Notes: generated by a model from the sequence alone, not told the origin. A DNA stretch of 64,000 nt from Flavobacteriales bacterium (GCA_016715895.1 JADJXH010000004.1:1054001-1118000); one strand, 5' to 3'. Positions 52,287 to 60,925 are shown, numbered from the stretch's first letter. Translations and numbers: made by a program.

Positions 52287-53216
52287 ATGGATGCGGATGC
52301 CCGCTCGGAGGCCATCAAGCGCAAGGCGCACGAGCTGGGCTTTCTGGCGTGCGGGGTGGCGCGGGCGGGCTTTCTGGAGGAGGAGGCGCCGCGGTTGGAG
52401 CAGTGGCTGCGGCAGGGCAGGCACGGCAGCATGGGCTACATGGAGCGCCACTTTGACCTGCGGCTGGACCCCACCAAATTGGTGCCCGGCGCGCGGAGCG
52501 TGATCAGCCTGGCCTTCAACTACCACAGCCCGCCGCAGCAGCAGGATCCCGAGGCGCCCAAGCTGAGCACCTATGCCTACGGCCGCGACTACCACAAGGT
52601 GCTCAAGCAGCGGTTGAAGCCGCTGATGGCCTTCATGGTGGAGGCGTTCGGTGCGGTGGAGCTGCGGGCCTTCGTGGACAGCGCGCCGGTGTTGGAGAAG
52701 GCCTGGGCCGAGCGGGCGGGGGTGGGCTGGCGGGGCAAGCACACCAACGTCATCCGCCAGGGTACGGGCAGCTGGTTCTTCCTGTGCGAACTGATCACGG
52801 ACCTGGAGCTGGCGCCCGATGCGCCGGCCACGGACCATTGCGGCACCTGCCGCCGGTGCATCGACGCCTGTCCCACGGAGGCCATCACGCCCTATGGCGT
52901 GGATGGTGCGCGCTGCATCAGCCACCTCACCATCGAGCTGAAGGAGGCGATCCCGGAGGAGTTCAGCGGCAAGCTGGCGGGCTGGGCCTTCGGCTGCGAC
53001 ATCTGCCAGCAGGTGTGCCCGTGGAACCGCTTCGCCACACCGCACAGCGAGCCGCAGTTCGCCCCGCGGCCGGAGGTGATGGCCCTGACGAAGGATGAAT
53101 GGCACGGCCTGACCGAGGTGGTCTTCGACCGCCTGTTCGAGGGCAGCGCGGTGAAGCGCACCAAATACAGCGGGCTGCGCCGGAACCTGGAGTTCCTGCG
53201 GCGATCGGGGGACTGA
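52287..53216 (+). CDS. queG: Epoxyqueuosine reductase
   Basis: A 309-residue cobalamin-dependent iron-sulfur enzyme for the last step of queuosine synthesis in tRNA. The N-terminal domain (ELGFLACGVARAGFLEEEA, HGSMGYMERH, VISLAFNYH) binds cobalamin. Two 4Fe-4S clusters are carried by CGTCRRCIDACPT (about 185) and CDICQQVCPWN (about 237), and the C-terminal RRNLEFLRR is present. Length is on the short side but complete. It follows the LRR gene by 41 bases. Confidence 0.95.
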   Translation: MDADARSEAIKRKAHELGFLACGVARAGFLEEEAPRLEQWLRQGRHGSMGYMERHFDLRLDPTKLVPGARSVISLAFNYHSPPQQQDPEAPKLSTYAYGRDYHKVLKQRLKPLMAFMVEAFGAVELRAFVDSAPVLEKAWAERAGVGWRGKHTNVIRQGTGSWFFLCELITDLELAPDAPATDHCGTCRRCIDACPTEAITPYGVDGARCISHLTIELKEAIPEEFSGKLAGWAFGCDICQQVCPWNRFATPHSEPQFAPRPEVMALTKDEWHGLTEVVFDRLFEGSAVKRTKYSGLRRNLEFLRRSGD

Positions 53217-53231
53217 CCGGGCGTGGCCGGG

Positions 53232-53447
53232 TCAGCTCCGCATGGTGGTCTTGAAGACCTCCAGGATCACATCCTTGTACATGTGGCCGAAGGTGGCCAG
53301 GCACCAGGCTTTCAGCACGAGCTGATCGTGCTGGCCGAGCCATCGGCGGGCCTTGATGAGTTCCTTGGTGAACAGCCGGCGGTCAAAGCTGACCTTCTGG
53401 AGCACCTGCTTGCTGAGCTCCATCATCTTCCTTCCCTGGTCCATCAT
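53232..53447 (-). CDS. Small conserved Bacteroidota protein
   Basis: A 71-residue soluble protein: ELSKQVLQKVSFDRRLFTKE, then IKARRWLGQHDQLVLKAWCL, then the C-terminal helix KDVILEVFKTT. It matches a short helical family I know from Flavobacteriales, without assigned function. Starts at either the first ATG or the paired ATGs seven codons later are possible. It converges on queG with 15 bases between stops. Confidence 0.7.
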   Translation of the reverse strand: MMDQGRKMMELSKQVLQKVSFDRRLFTKELIKARRWLGQHDQLVLKAWCLATFGHMYKDVILEVFKTTMRS

Positions 53448-53624
53448 CACGAATCGGTTGATCAAGCGGTCGGTTCGGGGAACGCGAGCCTGAAGGTAAG
53501 TCGTCGGATCGGGTGAGCGCGCAGCGAAGCCTCGAACAGTTTTCCACAACGCGAACGGGCGCCCCGGCCACAAACAACGGGCCACGCGGAGGGATCCTTG
53601 CGAGGGCCGGGCCGGACGGGTGGC

Positions 53625-54482
53625 TCAGGGCTGGAACTTGCGCTCCTCCACCTGCATCACCTCCTTGGTGGCGGCATCGTAGACGTAGGCCACCAGGGCG
53701 CAGTTGTCGGGGTTCAGCACGCTGGCCGGCAGCGGGTTGGAGTAGGTGAAGGTGAGGGTGTCGCCTGCGGCGGCGCTGCCCACGATGGCGGGCACACCCC
53801 AGGTGCCGTTGAGGTTGCCGCGCAGCATGTGGCGGTGCTCGTAGTCGGGCACCTCAGGGGGCGTGGCGTTCACGTCGATCTGCCAGTCGATGATGTGGTC
53901 CTCGGTGAGGGCCACCACCAGGTTGTGGTCGCCGGTGACCGGGCCCAGGAGGGCGAGCTTGACGGTGGTGGAGACCGAGCCCCCCCCGACGGTGAGGGCG
54001 TCGAACCAGAGATGGAAGGCGGTGCTGTCGCCGATGATTGCGTTCACCGCATCGCCCCAGTCCCCATCGCTGATCTGCAGCACGCTGTTGAACGGGCGCC
54101 GGCTGATGAGGCCGGTGGGCAGGAAGGTGATGCCGAAGGCGCTTTCGTACGCGGTGCCCTCGGGGGTGCGGTGGTCGCTGTCCAGGATGTTGTCGCCGAT
54201 GGGCGGCAGGGGTGCGGCGAAGCCGTTGACGCAGTGCACGGCGATGACCACGAGGTTCTCCCCGTGGATCGCCTGCAGGGCCGTGGCCTGTGCAGCGGCG
54301 GCGGGGCAGTTGTTGCAGCGGTGGCCGGTCATGTCCTCCAGCAGCACTTTGCGCACAACACCACCGCCGCCGTTTCCACCACCGTCCTGGACGGTCTCGT
54401 AGGGTTGTTCCACCTTGTCGCAGGCCGCGAAGGGCAGAGCGAGCACGAGCGCCAGGGCGTGGAGGGATCTCGGGGTGCGCAT
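53625..54482 (-). CDS. Omp28-like lipoprotein with CxxC thioredoxin-type motif
   Basis: A 285-residue lipoprotein. The signal HALALVLALPFAAC ends at Cys21. A Gly-rich linker leads to VLLEDMTGHRCNNCPAAAAQ, a thioredoxin-like active-site region with C56-N-N-C59. Further strands follow (LVVIAVHCVNGFA, FLPTGLISRRPF, then HLWFDALTV). It matches the Omp28-related family. Partner genes in the same run also have CxxC motifs, so a role in periplasmic or surface thiol chemistry is inferred. It starts two bases after the DUF6029-type gene stop. Confidence 0.82.
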   Translation of the reverse strand: MRTPRSLHALALVLALPFAACDKVEQPYETVQDGGGNGGGGVVRKVLLEDMTGHRCNNCPAAAAQATALQAIHGENLVVIAVHCVNGFAAPLPPIGDNILDSDHRTPEGTAYESAFGITFLPTGLISRRPFNSVLQISDGDWGDAVNAIIGDSTAFHLWFDALTVGGGSVSTTVKLALLGPVTGDHNLVVALTEDHIIDWQIDVNATPPEVPDYEHRHMLRGNLNGTWGVPAIVGSAAAGDTLTFTYSNPLPASVLNPDNCALVAYVYDAATKEVMQVEERKFQP

Positions 54483-54484
54483 GG

Positions 54485-56227
54485 TCAGAAGGTGCTGGTG
54501 ATGGACACGGTGAGGCCGTTGGCGGCGGGCACCTGGCGGCATACACCGCCCACGCAGAAGATGCCGGCGCGCTGGCGGCCGTAGTTCACCTGGAAGCGGT
54601 TGCCACCGCGGATGTAGCCCACCGAGCCGATGGGGTAGTGGGTGCGCTCGGCCGGCACCTCCTTGCCGTCCTTGATGAAGGTGCTGCCGAAGGTCTCGTA
54701 GTTGTACTGGTCCTGCGCCGCCACGAACCAGTGCGGGCTGAAGGTGAGCTCGGCCACGGCGGTGGCCCAGTTGCCCAGGTCCTGCTTGGTCCACAGGTGC
54801 TGCACCTCGAAGCGCAGGGAGGTGCGGTCGTTGAAGTTGTGGAGCCCCTCGAGCACCACCATGTCGGCGAAGACGAGCGGCTTGCCGGGCTTGCCCTGGA
54901 TGACGTCGATGTCGTACTCGAAGTAGAGGTAGGTGAGGGCCAGCTCCCAGGTCTCCGACACGCGCTTGCGCAGCTCCACGTTGAGGTCGGTGAAGTACTT
55001 GCCGTCGATGTCGTAGTTGCCGGCGAAGAGGCTGGAGCGATAGCCGGTGCGGGCGCTGTCGGTGAGCAGGTCCACGCCGGTGGTGTCCAGCCCCACGGCG
55101 GTGCTTCCGTTCAGCGCGATCTTGGTGCCGTACTTGCCCCCGAGCGGCGTGCCCTTCTTGAACTTGTAGAAGACCTCGCCCTGGTAGCTCACCTCCCCGT
55201 TGGGCTGGGTGGCGTAGGGGTAGAGGGTGGCGGGCAGGTTGTAGGTGTGCTGCTTGGTGAGCGGCGGCAGGAAGTTGATGTTGAGGTCGAAGGGCGTGGG
55301 GGCGTTGCGGGCGCTCTGGTAGAGCATGTTGTCGTAGGAGTGCGCGCCCACGCTCACACCAAGGCCTCTGGTGGAGTAGGTGGCGTTCACCAGCAGCCCC
55401 TGACCCGGCTTGTAGATGTAGTTGTTGCGCCGGTTGGGGTCGTTGATCTTGTAGGCGTACTCGGCGTACACGTTCCACCGCGGGCTGGTGAAGTTGAGGC
55501 GGCCGGCCCACGCGCCCACGTTGGCGGGCATCTCCAGCTGGGCCACGCTGCCATCGGGCTGGGTCACCAGCTGCGAGGCGGCGGTCTGGTACTTGCTGAC
55601 GAAGCTGCCGCCGAGGATGAGGTTCCAGTTGTGGCTCCAGGCGGAATCCAGCTCGCTGATGCTGAGCTCGGCATCGGCGCCACGCACCAGACCCTCGCCC
55701 TTCACGGTGCCATCGTCGAAGGCCAGGCGCATGCGGCCCATCACGCCCTTGAGGTAGAGGCCGGGCAGGGGACGGTACTTCACGCGCACACCGTCCATGG
55801 CGTTGTCCACACCGAGGTAGCGTTCCTCGTAGCTGCGGAACACCATGCCCTGGCCGAACTGTTCGAAGAAGTTGCCGACCGTGATGTCGAGATCGGCCTG
55901 GTGGTAGTTGATGTAGCGGTATCCGATGCCGCTGCCCTTGTAGGGGGTGCCGGCGGGGTAGCCGAGCAGGGAGGGCTCGTAGCTCTCCAGCCGCAGCCCG
56001 GCCTGGAAGCGGCCCATGGTCATCACCACGTTGCCCCACGCGTTGAAGCCCCAGGTCTGGGGCGGCGGCACGGCACCGATGTCCGGATCGTCGTTGTAGT
56101 ACTGGCCGTCGGCGCTGAAGTTGCCGTGCACCTCGGGCAGCTGTTGGGCGGAGCCGGGGGTACCCACGGCGCACCAGGCCGCGGAAAGGGCGATGGCCGC
56201 AAGGCGGCGGGGATGACCGATGTGCAT
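54485..56227 (-). CDS. Large outer-membrane beta-barrel, DUF6029-like
   Basis: A 580-residue exported protein. Signal peptide RRLAAIALSAAWCAVGTPGSAQQ is followed by a short plug-like start (LPEVHGNFSADGQYYNDDPD) and many amphipathic strands (YRYINYHQADLDITVGNFFEQ, NVYAEYAYKINDPN, GNWATAVAELTFSPHWFVA). It ends LTVSITSTF, with Phe last as in many barrels. It matches the Bacteroidota DUF6029 type. Function is unknown. It sits between tlpA-like and Omp28-like genes with gaps of 2-4 bases, implying one transcript. Confidence 0.75.
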   Translation of the reverse strand: MHIGHPRRLAAIALSAAWCAVGTPGSAQQLPEVHGNFSADGQYYNDDPDIGAVPPPQTWGFNAWGNVVMTMGRFQAGLRLESYEPSLLGYPAGTPYKGSGIGYRYINYHQADLDITVGNFFEQFGQGMVFRSYEERYLGVDNAMDGVRVKYRPLPGLYLKGVMGRMRLAFDDGTVKGEGLVRGADAELSISELDSAWSHNWNLILGGSFVSKYQTAASQLVTQPDGSVAQLEMPANVGAWAGRLNFTSPRWNVYAEYAYKINDPNRRNNYIYKPGQGLLVNATYSTRGLGVSVGAHSYDNMLYQSARNAPTPFDLNINFLPPLTKQHTYNLPATLYPYATQPNGEVSYQGEVFYKFKKGTPLGGKYGTKIALNGSTAVGLDTTGVDLLTDSARTGYRSSLFAGNYDIDGKYFTDLNVELRKRVSETWELALTYLYFEYDIDVIQGKPGKPLVFADMVVLEGLHNFNDRTSLRFEVQHLWTKQDLGNWATAVAELTFSPHWFVAAQDQYNYETFGSTFIKDGKEVPAERTHYPIGSVGYIRGGNRFQVNYGRQRAGIFCVGGVCRQVPAANGLTVSITSTF

Positions 56228-56231
56228 CGTG

Positions 56232-56723
56232 TTACTTGCCGGCGGCCTCCTTCACCTTCTGGTAGAGCTCGTTCTCATCGCCCGGCTCGTAGTTGTTGTG
56301 CTGGTACACGATCTCGCCCTTGCCGTTCACCAGGAAGGTGTGCGGGATGTTGTTGACGTTGAGCGCGCGCTTGAGGTCGCCGTTGGGGTCGAGGAAGAAC
56401 TCGTAGTCCCAGTCCTGCCCATTGACGTAGGGGGCGACGCGGGCCATGCTGCGGGCATCGTCGATGCTGACCGCGATGAGCTTCACGCCCGTCTCCTTCT
56501 GCCAGGTGGCGTACTTGTCGGCAATGGCGGTGAGCTCGCGTTTGCAGGGCGCGCACCAGGTCGCCCAGAAGTTGACGATGATCGGCTTGCCGTCATTGCT
56601 CCAGGTCTTGGTGTCCACCTTCTTGCCGTCCAGGGACTGGAGGGTGACGGAGGGGATGCGGCTTTGGGCGGTCAGCAGGGCCGGGGTCGCGATCAGGGCC
56701 AGGGCGATCAGGAAGATCCTCAT
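56232..56723 (-). CDS. TlpA-like thiol:disulfide oxidoreductase
   Basis: A 163-residue exported thioredoxin. A signal peptide (RIFLIALALIATPALLTAQ) precedes the AhpC/TSA-like fold, with the active site NFWATWCAPCKREL (Cys57, Cys60) and cis-Pro segment NNIPHTFLV. The ATG at this signal is preferred to an upstream extension without one. It would act in the periplasm as a reductant. It is second in the four-gene run. Confidence 0.93.
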   Translation of the reverse strand: MRIFLIALALIATPALLTAQSRIPSVTLQSLDGKKVDTKTWSNDGKPIIVNFWATWCAPCKRELTAIADKYATWQKETGVKLIAVSIDDARSMARVAPYVNGQDWDYEFFLDPNGDLKRALNVNNIPHTFLVNGKGEIVYQHNNYEPGDENELYQKVKEAAGK

Positions 56724-56752
56724 GAGGTGTGGGTGTTTGGAACGGGAATGGA

Positions 56753-56797
56753 AAGGTCGGCGATCGGATGCAGATCCCGCACCAGACCGCCGACCTT
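56753..56797 (-). terminator. Intercistronic hairpin in thiol cluster
   Basis: A 10-bp stem AAGGTCGGCG/CGCCGACCTT with a 25-base loop between the T9SS Omp28 gene and tlpA. There is no T-tract, so it may be a partial terminator or an RNA-processing site. Confidence 0.4.
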
Positions 56798-56814
56798 CCC
56801 GGATCACCGTTCGC

Positions 56815-58509
56815 TTACTTGTTCAGGGTCACTTTGCGGGTGCTCTTCAGGTCGCCCGCGGTGATGGTCATATAGTACACGCCGTTGGTGAGGGTGCTGA
56901 GGTCGACCACCTCGCGCTGGGCGCCGGCGCCCACGCTGCGGGTGCTGCTGTACACCACCTCACCCAGCACATTGGTCACCTCCAGGGCGGCCTGCCGGCC
57001 ACCGGAAAGGTCGAACACCACGTTCACCAGCCCATTGCTGGGGTTGGGGAACACACGCAGGCTGTTGTCGAGCACGTTCTCCTCCACGCCCGTGGCCACC
57101 ACGTTCACGAAGTCGGCCTGCAGGATCTCCTTGGTGGTGCTGTTCTGCACGAAGGCCACCAGCGTCACGCCGTCCAGGGTGCCCCACAGGTTGTAGTTGC
57201 CCTGGGCCGGACCGCCTTCGGTGAAGGTGTAGGTGTGGGTGATGGTCTCCGTACCGCCGGCCGTGAGGTTCACCGTCGTGCCCTGGGCGTTCGGCATCAT
57301 CTTGCGCATGGCATAGTGGTACTCATCCTGGCCGGTGGTGTTGCCGGAGAAGGTGTAGAAGTCCTCGGTGGCTGCGATGTGCAGCTTGTAGGTGCCGGCG
57401 AAGTCGGCATAGGAGTTCACCGTCACGTTGGCCGTGAGGTCGAAGCCGGTGAGGGCGTAGGTGATGTCCACGTTCACGAAGGCGGGCTTGGAGGCTTCGG
57501 TGGCCAGGTTGCCGCTGTTGTTGATGAAGCCGTTCGCTTCCGCGCGGCCATCGAGGAACACGTCCGGAATACCGGTGACACCATAGTAGGACTTCCGGGC
57601 GTTACCGTCGGGGTTGTAGCTGGGGTCGTTGCCGGGGCTGGGCCAGTTCATCTGGTACTTGACGGCGGCGTAGTTGGAACCGGCATCGTTCGTGTTCAGG
57701 GTGCCCAGCAAGGGGTCGAACGTGGTGTTGTAGCTGGCGCAGGGCGGGCAGGTGCTGGAGGTGAACTCCTCGATCAACACGGTGCGTTGCACGCTCTGGG
57801 TGGCCACGCCGATGGTCTGCGTCAGCGTGTTGTTGCCGGCGAAGAGATCGCCGTTCACCCCGGAGAGCGTCAGATCGATGGTGTGGCTGCCCACGGTGGC
57901 GTTCCACGGCGTGGTGAAGGTGTAGGTGTAGCTCGCGCCCGGCTGCACGGTGGCGCTGAAGTTCTGGCTCACGGGAGCACCGCCATCCACGGCGTAGTCC
58001 AGCGTGAAGCCGTTGACGGCCGTGACGCCCGCATTGGTCACCGTCCCGGTGATGGTGGTGTTGCCTTGGGCGATCACCACGGGAACGCCCAGGGTGGCGA
58101 TGCCCAGGTCGGTGCCCAGCACCACGTTCGCGGTCTGGCTGCTGCCGAAGGAGCCGCCGGTGGCCACATCGTTGCCGCCGACGGTGATCGTCCAGCTGCC
58201 ATCACCATACGCGCAGCACATGCCGTCGCCGTAGCTGTCCTCCACGGTGATGGTCAGCACCGTGCCATCGGGCACGCAGAAGCTCACCGGTGTCTGAGGA
58301 TACTCACCGGCACTGCCTTGGTCCTGGTACGGTCCGCCAGAGCCATAGACCGGGCTGCCACCGGGGCCGGTGACCTCCCAAGTGGTCTCGGAACCGTAGG
58401 CGTCGGTGACGATGGTCATCGTGACCTGCGTCTCGCCCGGCGGGCATTGGGCGACGCTCTGGAACGAGGCCAGGGCCGCGAAGGTGGAAAAGAGTACAGC
58501 CTTCTTCAT
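56815..58509 (-). CDS. T9SS-exported Omp28-related protein with CxxC motif
   Basis: A 564-residue secreted protein. The signal peptide KKAVLFSTFAALASFQSVAQ is followed by a CBM-like domain (ETTWEVTGPGGSPVYGSGGP, DSYGDGMCCAYGDG) and an immunoglobulin-like domain (GTVTNAGVTAVNGFTLDYAV). The Omp28 thioredoxin-like part has IEEFTSSTCPPCASYNTTF (Cys pair about residues 254-257) and GIPDVFLDGR. The last 85 residues are a type A sorting domain (LRVFPNPSNGLVNVVFDL, KSTRKVTLNK). It heads a minus-strand run behind a canonical promoter. Confidence 0.9.
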   Translation of the reverse strand: MKKAVLFSTFAALASFQSVAQCPPGETQVTMTIVTDAYGSETTWEVTGPGGSPVYGSGGPYQDQGSAGEYPQTPVSFCVPDGTVLTITVEDSYGDGMCCAYGDGSWTITVGGNDVATGGSFGSSQTANVVLGTDLGIATLGVPVVIAQGNTTITGTVTNAGVTAVNGFTLDYAVDGGAPVSQNFSATVQPGASYTYTFTTPWNATVGSHTIDLTLSGVNGDLFAGNNTLTQTIGVATQSVQRTVLIEEFTSSTCPPCASYNTTFDPLLGTLNTNDAGSNYAAVKYQMNWPSPGNDPSYNPDGNARKSYYGVTGIPDVFLDGRAEANGFINNSGNLATEASKPAFVNVDITYALTGFDLTANVTVNSYADFAGTYKLHIAATEDFYTFSGNTTGQDEYHYAMRKMMPNAQGTTVNLTAGGTETITHTYTFTEGGPAQGNYNLWGTLDGVTLVAFVQNSTTKEILQADFVNVVATGVEENVLDNSLRVFPNPSNGLVNVVFDLSGGRQAALEVTNVLGEVVYSSTRSVGAGAQREVVDLSTLTNGVYYMTITAGDLKSTRKVTLNK

Positions 58510-58585
58510 GATGGTTGGGTTGGGGTTCGGATAGGGTGCGGCCGATGCACGCACCGGACCGGCATCACCGTTGCGGGATGCCGAC

Positions 58586-58615
58586 CAAATGTAGGCGGGC
58601 GCATGCAATGGCCAA
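58586..58615 (-). promoter_or_regulatory. Promoter of thiol cluster, TTG-N19-TACATTTG
   Basis: Exact -33 TTG, 19-base spacer and exact -7 box on the minus strand, about 75 bases before the T9SS Omp28 ATG. Confidence 0.8.
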
Positions 58616-58706
58616 GGGGGTTGTCCGGTCCTCCTTGGGATCCTACGGGCCTTGGTGGATGCTGAGAAAGCACGTTCGGGGTCCTGTGGAACGCGATCGT
58701 TCCCAC

Positions 58707-58714
58707 TACTTTTG
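58707..58714 (+). promoter_or_regulatory. -7 promoter element TACTTTTG
   Basis: Exact TAnnTTTG match, 38 bases before the next T9SS gene. A CTG stands near the -33 position, so the upstream element is weak. Confidence 0.55.
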
Positions 58715-58752
58715 TCATCGAACGTTCCAGTCACCGCGATCAGCCGACCACC

Positions 58753-59502
58753 ATGAAGCGAACCCTACTCTCCCTCTCTTTGATGACGCTCGTCGCCGGC
58801 ACCCAGGCGCAGCTCGCCGAACTTCACGATCTGTGGGGCAACACGGTGAACGGTCAGCTGATCGAGCACTGGGGCGACAACGCCACGTCGAACCAGGAAG
58901 TGGATGTGCACGTGATCCTCAATGGCTCCACGAACAAGACCCTGAACGTGCGTCGCTATGAGCTTTCCGTGGTCCCCAATACGGAGAACTACTTCTGCTG
59001 GGGCGTGTGCTATGCTCCGCAACTGGCCGGTGCCCTGCCGGTGTGGAACGCGCAGCCTCAGCATGCCATCCAGTGCCAGCCCGGTGTGATGGTGACCAAC
59101 TTCCATGCGTACCACACCCCGTACGGGGCGAACGGCGCGAGCACCTATCGCTATGTGTGGTATGATATCAGCAACCCCACGGACACCGTGTGGTGCGACA
59201 TCCGGTTCCAGGTGACCTCCGTGGGCGTTCCCGAGCTGGAGGTCAAGCAGTTCGAAGCCTTCCCGAACCCCGCCGTGGGCCAGGATGTGCAGCTGCGCCT
59301 GGAGCTGAACCATGACGTGGTGGGCGCGCAGGTGGTGGTGCACAACATGGTGGGCGAACAGGTGCTTCAGGTGCCGGTGCGCGGCGCTGCGGCGCGCATC
59401 ACCGTACCCACGGCCCAGCTGGCGCCGGGCATGTACTTCGCCTCGCTGCAGCGCAACGGCCGGGCGGCCTCGAGCATCCGCTTCGTGGTGGCCGCACGCT
59501 AA
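58753..59502 (+). CDS. T9SS type A cargo protein
   Basis: A 249-residue protein. Signal peptide KRTLLSLSLMTLVAGTQAQ is followed by a compact beta domain with HVILNGSTNKTLNVRRYELS and NYFCWGVCYAPQLAG. The latter resembles a conserved Cys-containing loop of small T9SS proteins in Flavobacteriales. The last 80 residues form the sorting domain (FEAFPNPAVGQDVQLRLEL, VVHNMVGEQVLQ, MYFASLQRNGRAASSIRFVV). Function is unknown. The stop codon overlaps that of the convergent sirtuin. Confidence 0.85.
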   Translation: MKRTLLSLSLMTLVAGTQAQLAELHDLWGNTVNGQLIEHWGDNATSNQEVDVHVILNGSTNKTLNVRRYELSVVPNTENYFCWGVCYAPQLAGALPVWNAQPQHAIQCQPGVMVTNFHAYHTPYGANGASTYRYVWYDISNPTDTVWCDIRFQVTSVGVPELEVKQFEAFPNPAVGQDVQLRLELNHDVVGAQVVVHNMVGEQVLQVPVRGAAARITVPTAQLAPGMYFASLQRNGRAASSIRFVVAAR

Positions 59503-60191
59503 GCGCCACCCATCAGCCTGAAGGCGAGCATCGGCATGCCGATGCTCGCCTTCTGCTTGATGTGCTCCACCGCAGCGCTGCGCAGCGGCACATCCGAGGG
59601 ATCGATGAGGTGGATGGGACGCCCGGGCGGTAGCGCGTGCACCAGACCGGCCGCCGGGTACACCTGAAGGCTGGTGCCCACGATGATCAACCGGTCGGCC
59701 CGGGCGACCAGGGCGGCGGCCTCCGGGATGAGCGGCACGGCCTCGCCGAACCACACGATGTGCGGTCGCAGTTGGGATCCCAGCGCGCAGCGGTCGCCCA
59801 GCCGCAGGGTCGGACCGTTCACCGGCGTGATGAGCCGCGGGTCGGCCGTGCTGCGTGCCAGGAGGATCTCGCCGTGCAGATGCATCACGCGGGTGCTGCC
59901 GGCCCGTTCGTGGAGGTCGTCGATGTTCTGGGTCACCACGTCGACCTCGTGATGCGCTTCCAGCCGGGCGATCGCCGTGTGCGCCGCGTTGGGTGCCGCG
60001 GCCATCACCTGGGCGCGGCGCTGGTCATAGAAGCGCAGCACCAGCTCCGGGTCACGCGCCCACGCTTCAGGGGTGGCCACGTCCTCCACCCGGTGTTCCT
60101 CCCACAGGCCGTCGCCATCCCGGAAGGTGCGCAAGCCGCTCTCGGCGCTGACCCCGGCCCCGGTGAGCACCACGATGCGTTCCCGTTCCAT
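59499..60191 (-). CDS. Sir2-family NAD-dependent deacylase, zinc-ribbon-poor
   Basis: A 230-residue sirtuin. NAD-binding GAGVSAESGLRTFRD, TQNIDDLHERAG and the catalytic His106 (HLHGE) are intact. Tyr55-x-x-Arg58 (YDQR) matches the class III signature linked to desuccinylation and demalonylation. After the catalytic His, the region expected to hold two CxxC zinc pairs has only one Cys (GDRCALGSQL), so zinc binding appears lost, as in some Flavobacteria homologues. A perfect 34-base palindrome lies in its last codons. Confidence 0.92.
   Translation of the reverse strand: MERERIVVLTGAGVSAESGLRTFRDGDGLWEEHRVEDVATPEAWARDPELVLRFYDQRRAQVMAAAPNAAHTAIARLEAHHEVDVVTQNIDDLHERAGSTRVMHLHGEILLARSTADPRLITPVNGPTLRLGDRCALGSQLRPHIVWFGEAVPLIPEAAALVARADRLIIVGTSLQVYPAAGLVHALPPGRPIHLIDPSDVPLRSAAVEHIKQKASIGMPMLAFRLMGGA
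59520..59553. repeat. Perfect 34-base palindrome in sirtuin 3' end
   Basis: Both strands read identically across 34 bases (arms begin GAAGGCGAGC and meet at GGCATGCC). It encodes part of KASIGMPMLAF of the sirtuin and lies just past the stop of the convergent T9SS gene. A terminator serving both strands is a likely role, although no T-tract follows. Confidence 0.85.
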
Positions 60192-60240
60192 GCCCCCAAA
60201 GGAAGCGATGCGGGGCAGGTCCCGGATCGTGGGAAGCTCC

Positions 60241-60248
60241 TACATTCG
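60241..60248 (+). promoter_or_regulatory. -7-like element TACATTCG before ruvA-sprA
   Basis: One mismatch to TAnnTTTG, 74 bases before ruvA. The leader contains a CCCGGAA/TTCCGGG hairpin (60286-60316) ending six bases before the ATG, which could affect translation. Confidence 0.35.
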
Positions 60249-60322
60249 CGCTTCCGCAAACCGCCCTGCATAGAAGGACCGCTACCCCGGAACATGCGAG
60301 CAGACCCCTTTCCGGGTGATCG

Positions 60323-60925
60323 ATGATCGAGAGCCTGAGCGGTACCCTTTTGGAGAAGGCGCCCGGCCATGCTGTGGTGGAGTGCCATGGCGTGGGCTAT
60401 TGGGTGCAACTCCCTGCCTCGGCCTTTGAACAGCTGCCGGCCGAAGGCCGGCCCGTGCGGCTGCCGGTTCACTACGCAGTGTCGGTGGATGTGCGCAGCG
60501 GCCTCAGCGATCACCGGCTCTACGGATTCATCAACACCCAGGAGCGGGCCTTGTTCAGGCAGCTCATCACCGTGCAGGGGGTGAGCGCCACCCTGGGCAT
60601 GGCCATCCTGGGCGCACGCAGGGCCGATGACCTTCGATCGGCCATCGTGTCGGGGGATGAAAGCGCCTTGCGTGGCATCAAGGGCATCGGGCCCAAACTG
60701 GCCCAGCGGGTCATCGCCGAGCTGGGTCCTGTGCTGGCCGGATCGGCCTTCACCCCGGCGCCGGCCGGGGGCAATACGGTCCGGTCGGAGGCGTTATCGG
60801 CGTTGGTCTCCCTGGGGCTTGACCGGGTGAAGGCCGAACGGGCGCTGCAAGGCGTGCTCAAGGAACATGCGGACGGACCACCGCCATTGGAGGAGCTGAT
60901 CAAGTTGACGCTGAAGAACCTGTGA
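60323..60925 (+). CDS. ruvA: Holliday junction DNA-binding protein RuvA
   Basis: A 200-residue junction-binding protein. The N-terminal OB fold (IESLSGTLLEKAPGHAVVEC, GVGYWVQLPAS) precedes tandem helix-hairpin-helix motifs (VQGVSATLGMAIL, GIKGIGPKLAQRVIAEL). A C-terminal UBA-like domain that contacts RuvB follows (SEALSALVSLGLDRVKAERAL). Length is standard. Its stop overlaps the GTG start of sprA, and ruvA-sprA adjacency is known from Flavobacteria. Confidence 0.96.
   Translation: MIESLSGTLLEKAPGHAVVECHGVGYWVQLPASAFEQLPAEGRPVRLPVHYAVSVDVRSGLSDHRLYGFINTQERALFRQLITVQGVSATLGMAILGARRADDLRSAIVSGDESALRGIKGIGPKLAQRVIAELGPVLAGSAFTPAPAGGNTVRSEALSALVSLGLDRVKAERALQGVLKEHADGPPPLEELIKLTLKNL

Noticed and set aside
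54483..56174. Giant fusion of the Omp28-like lipoprotein with an upstream frame
   Set aside because: The upstream portion is an out-of-frame reading of the DUF6029-like gene; the lipoprotein has its own ATG and signal peptide.
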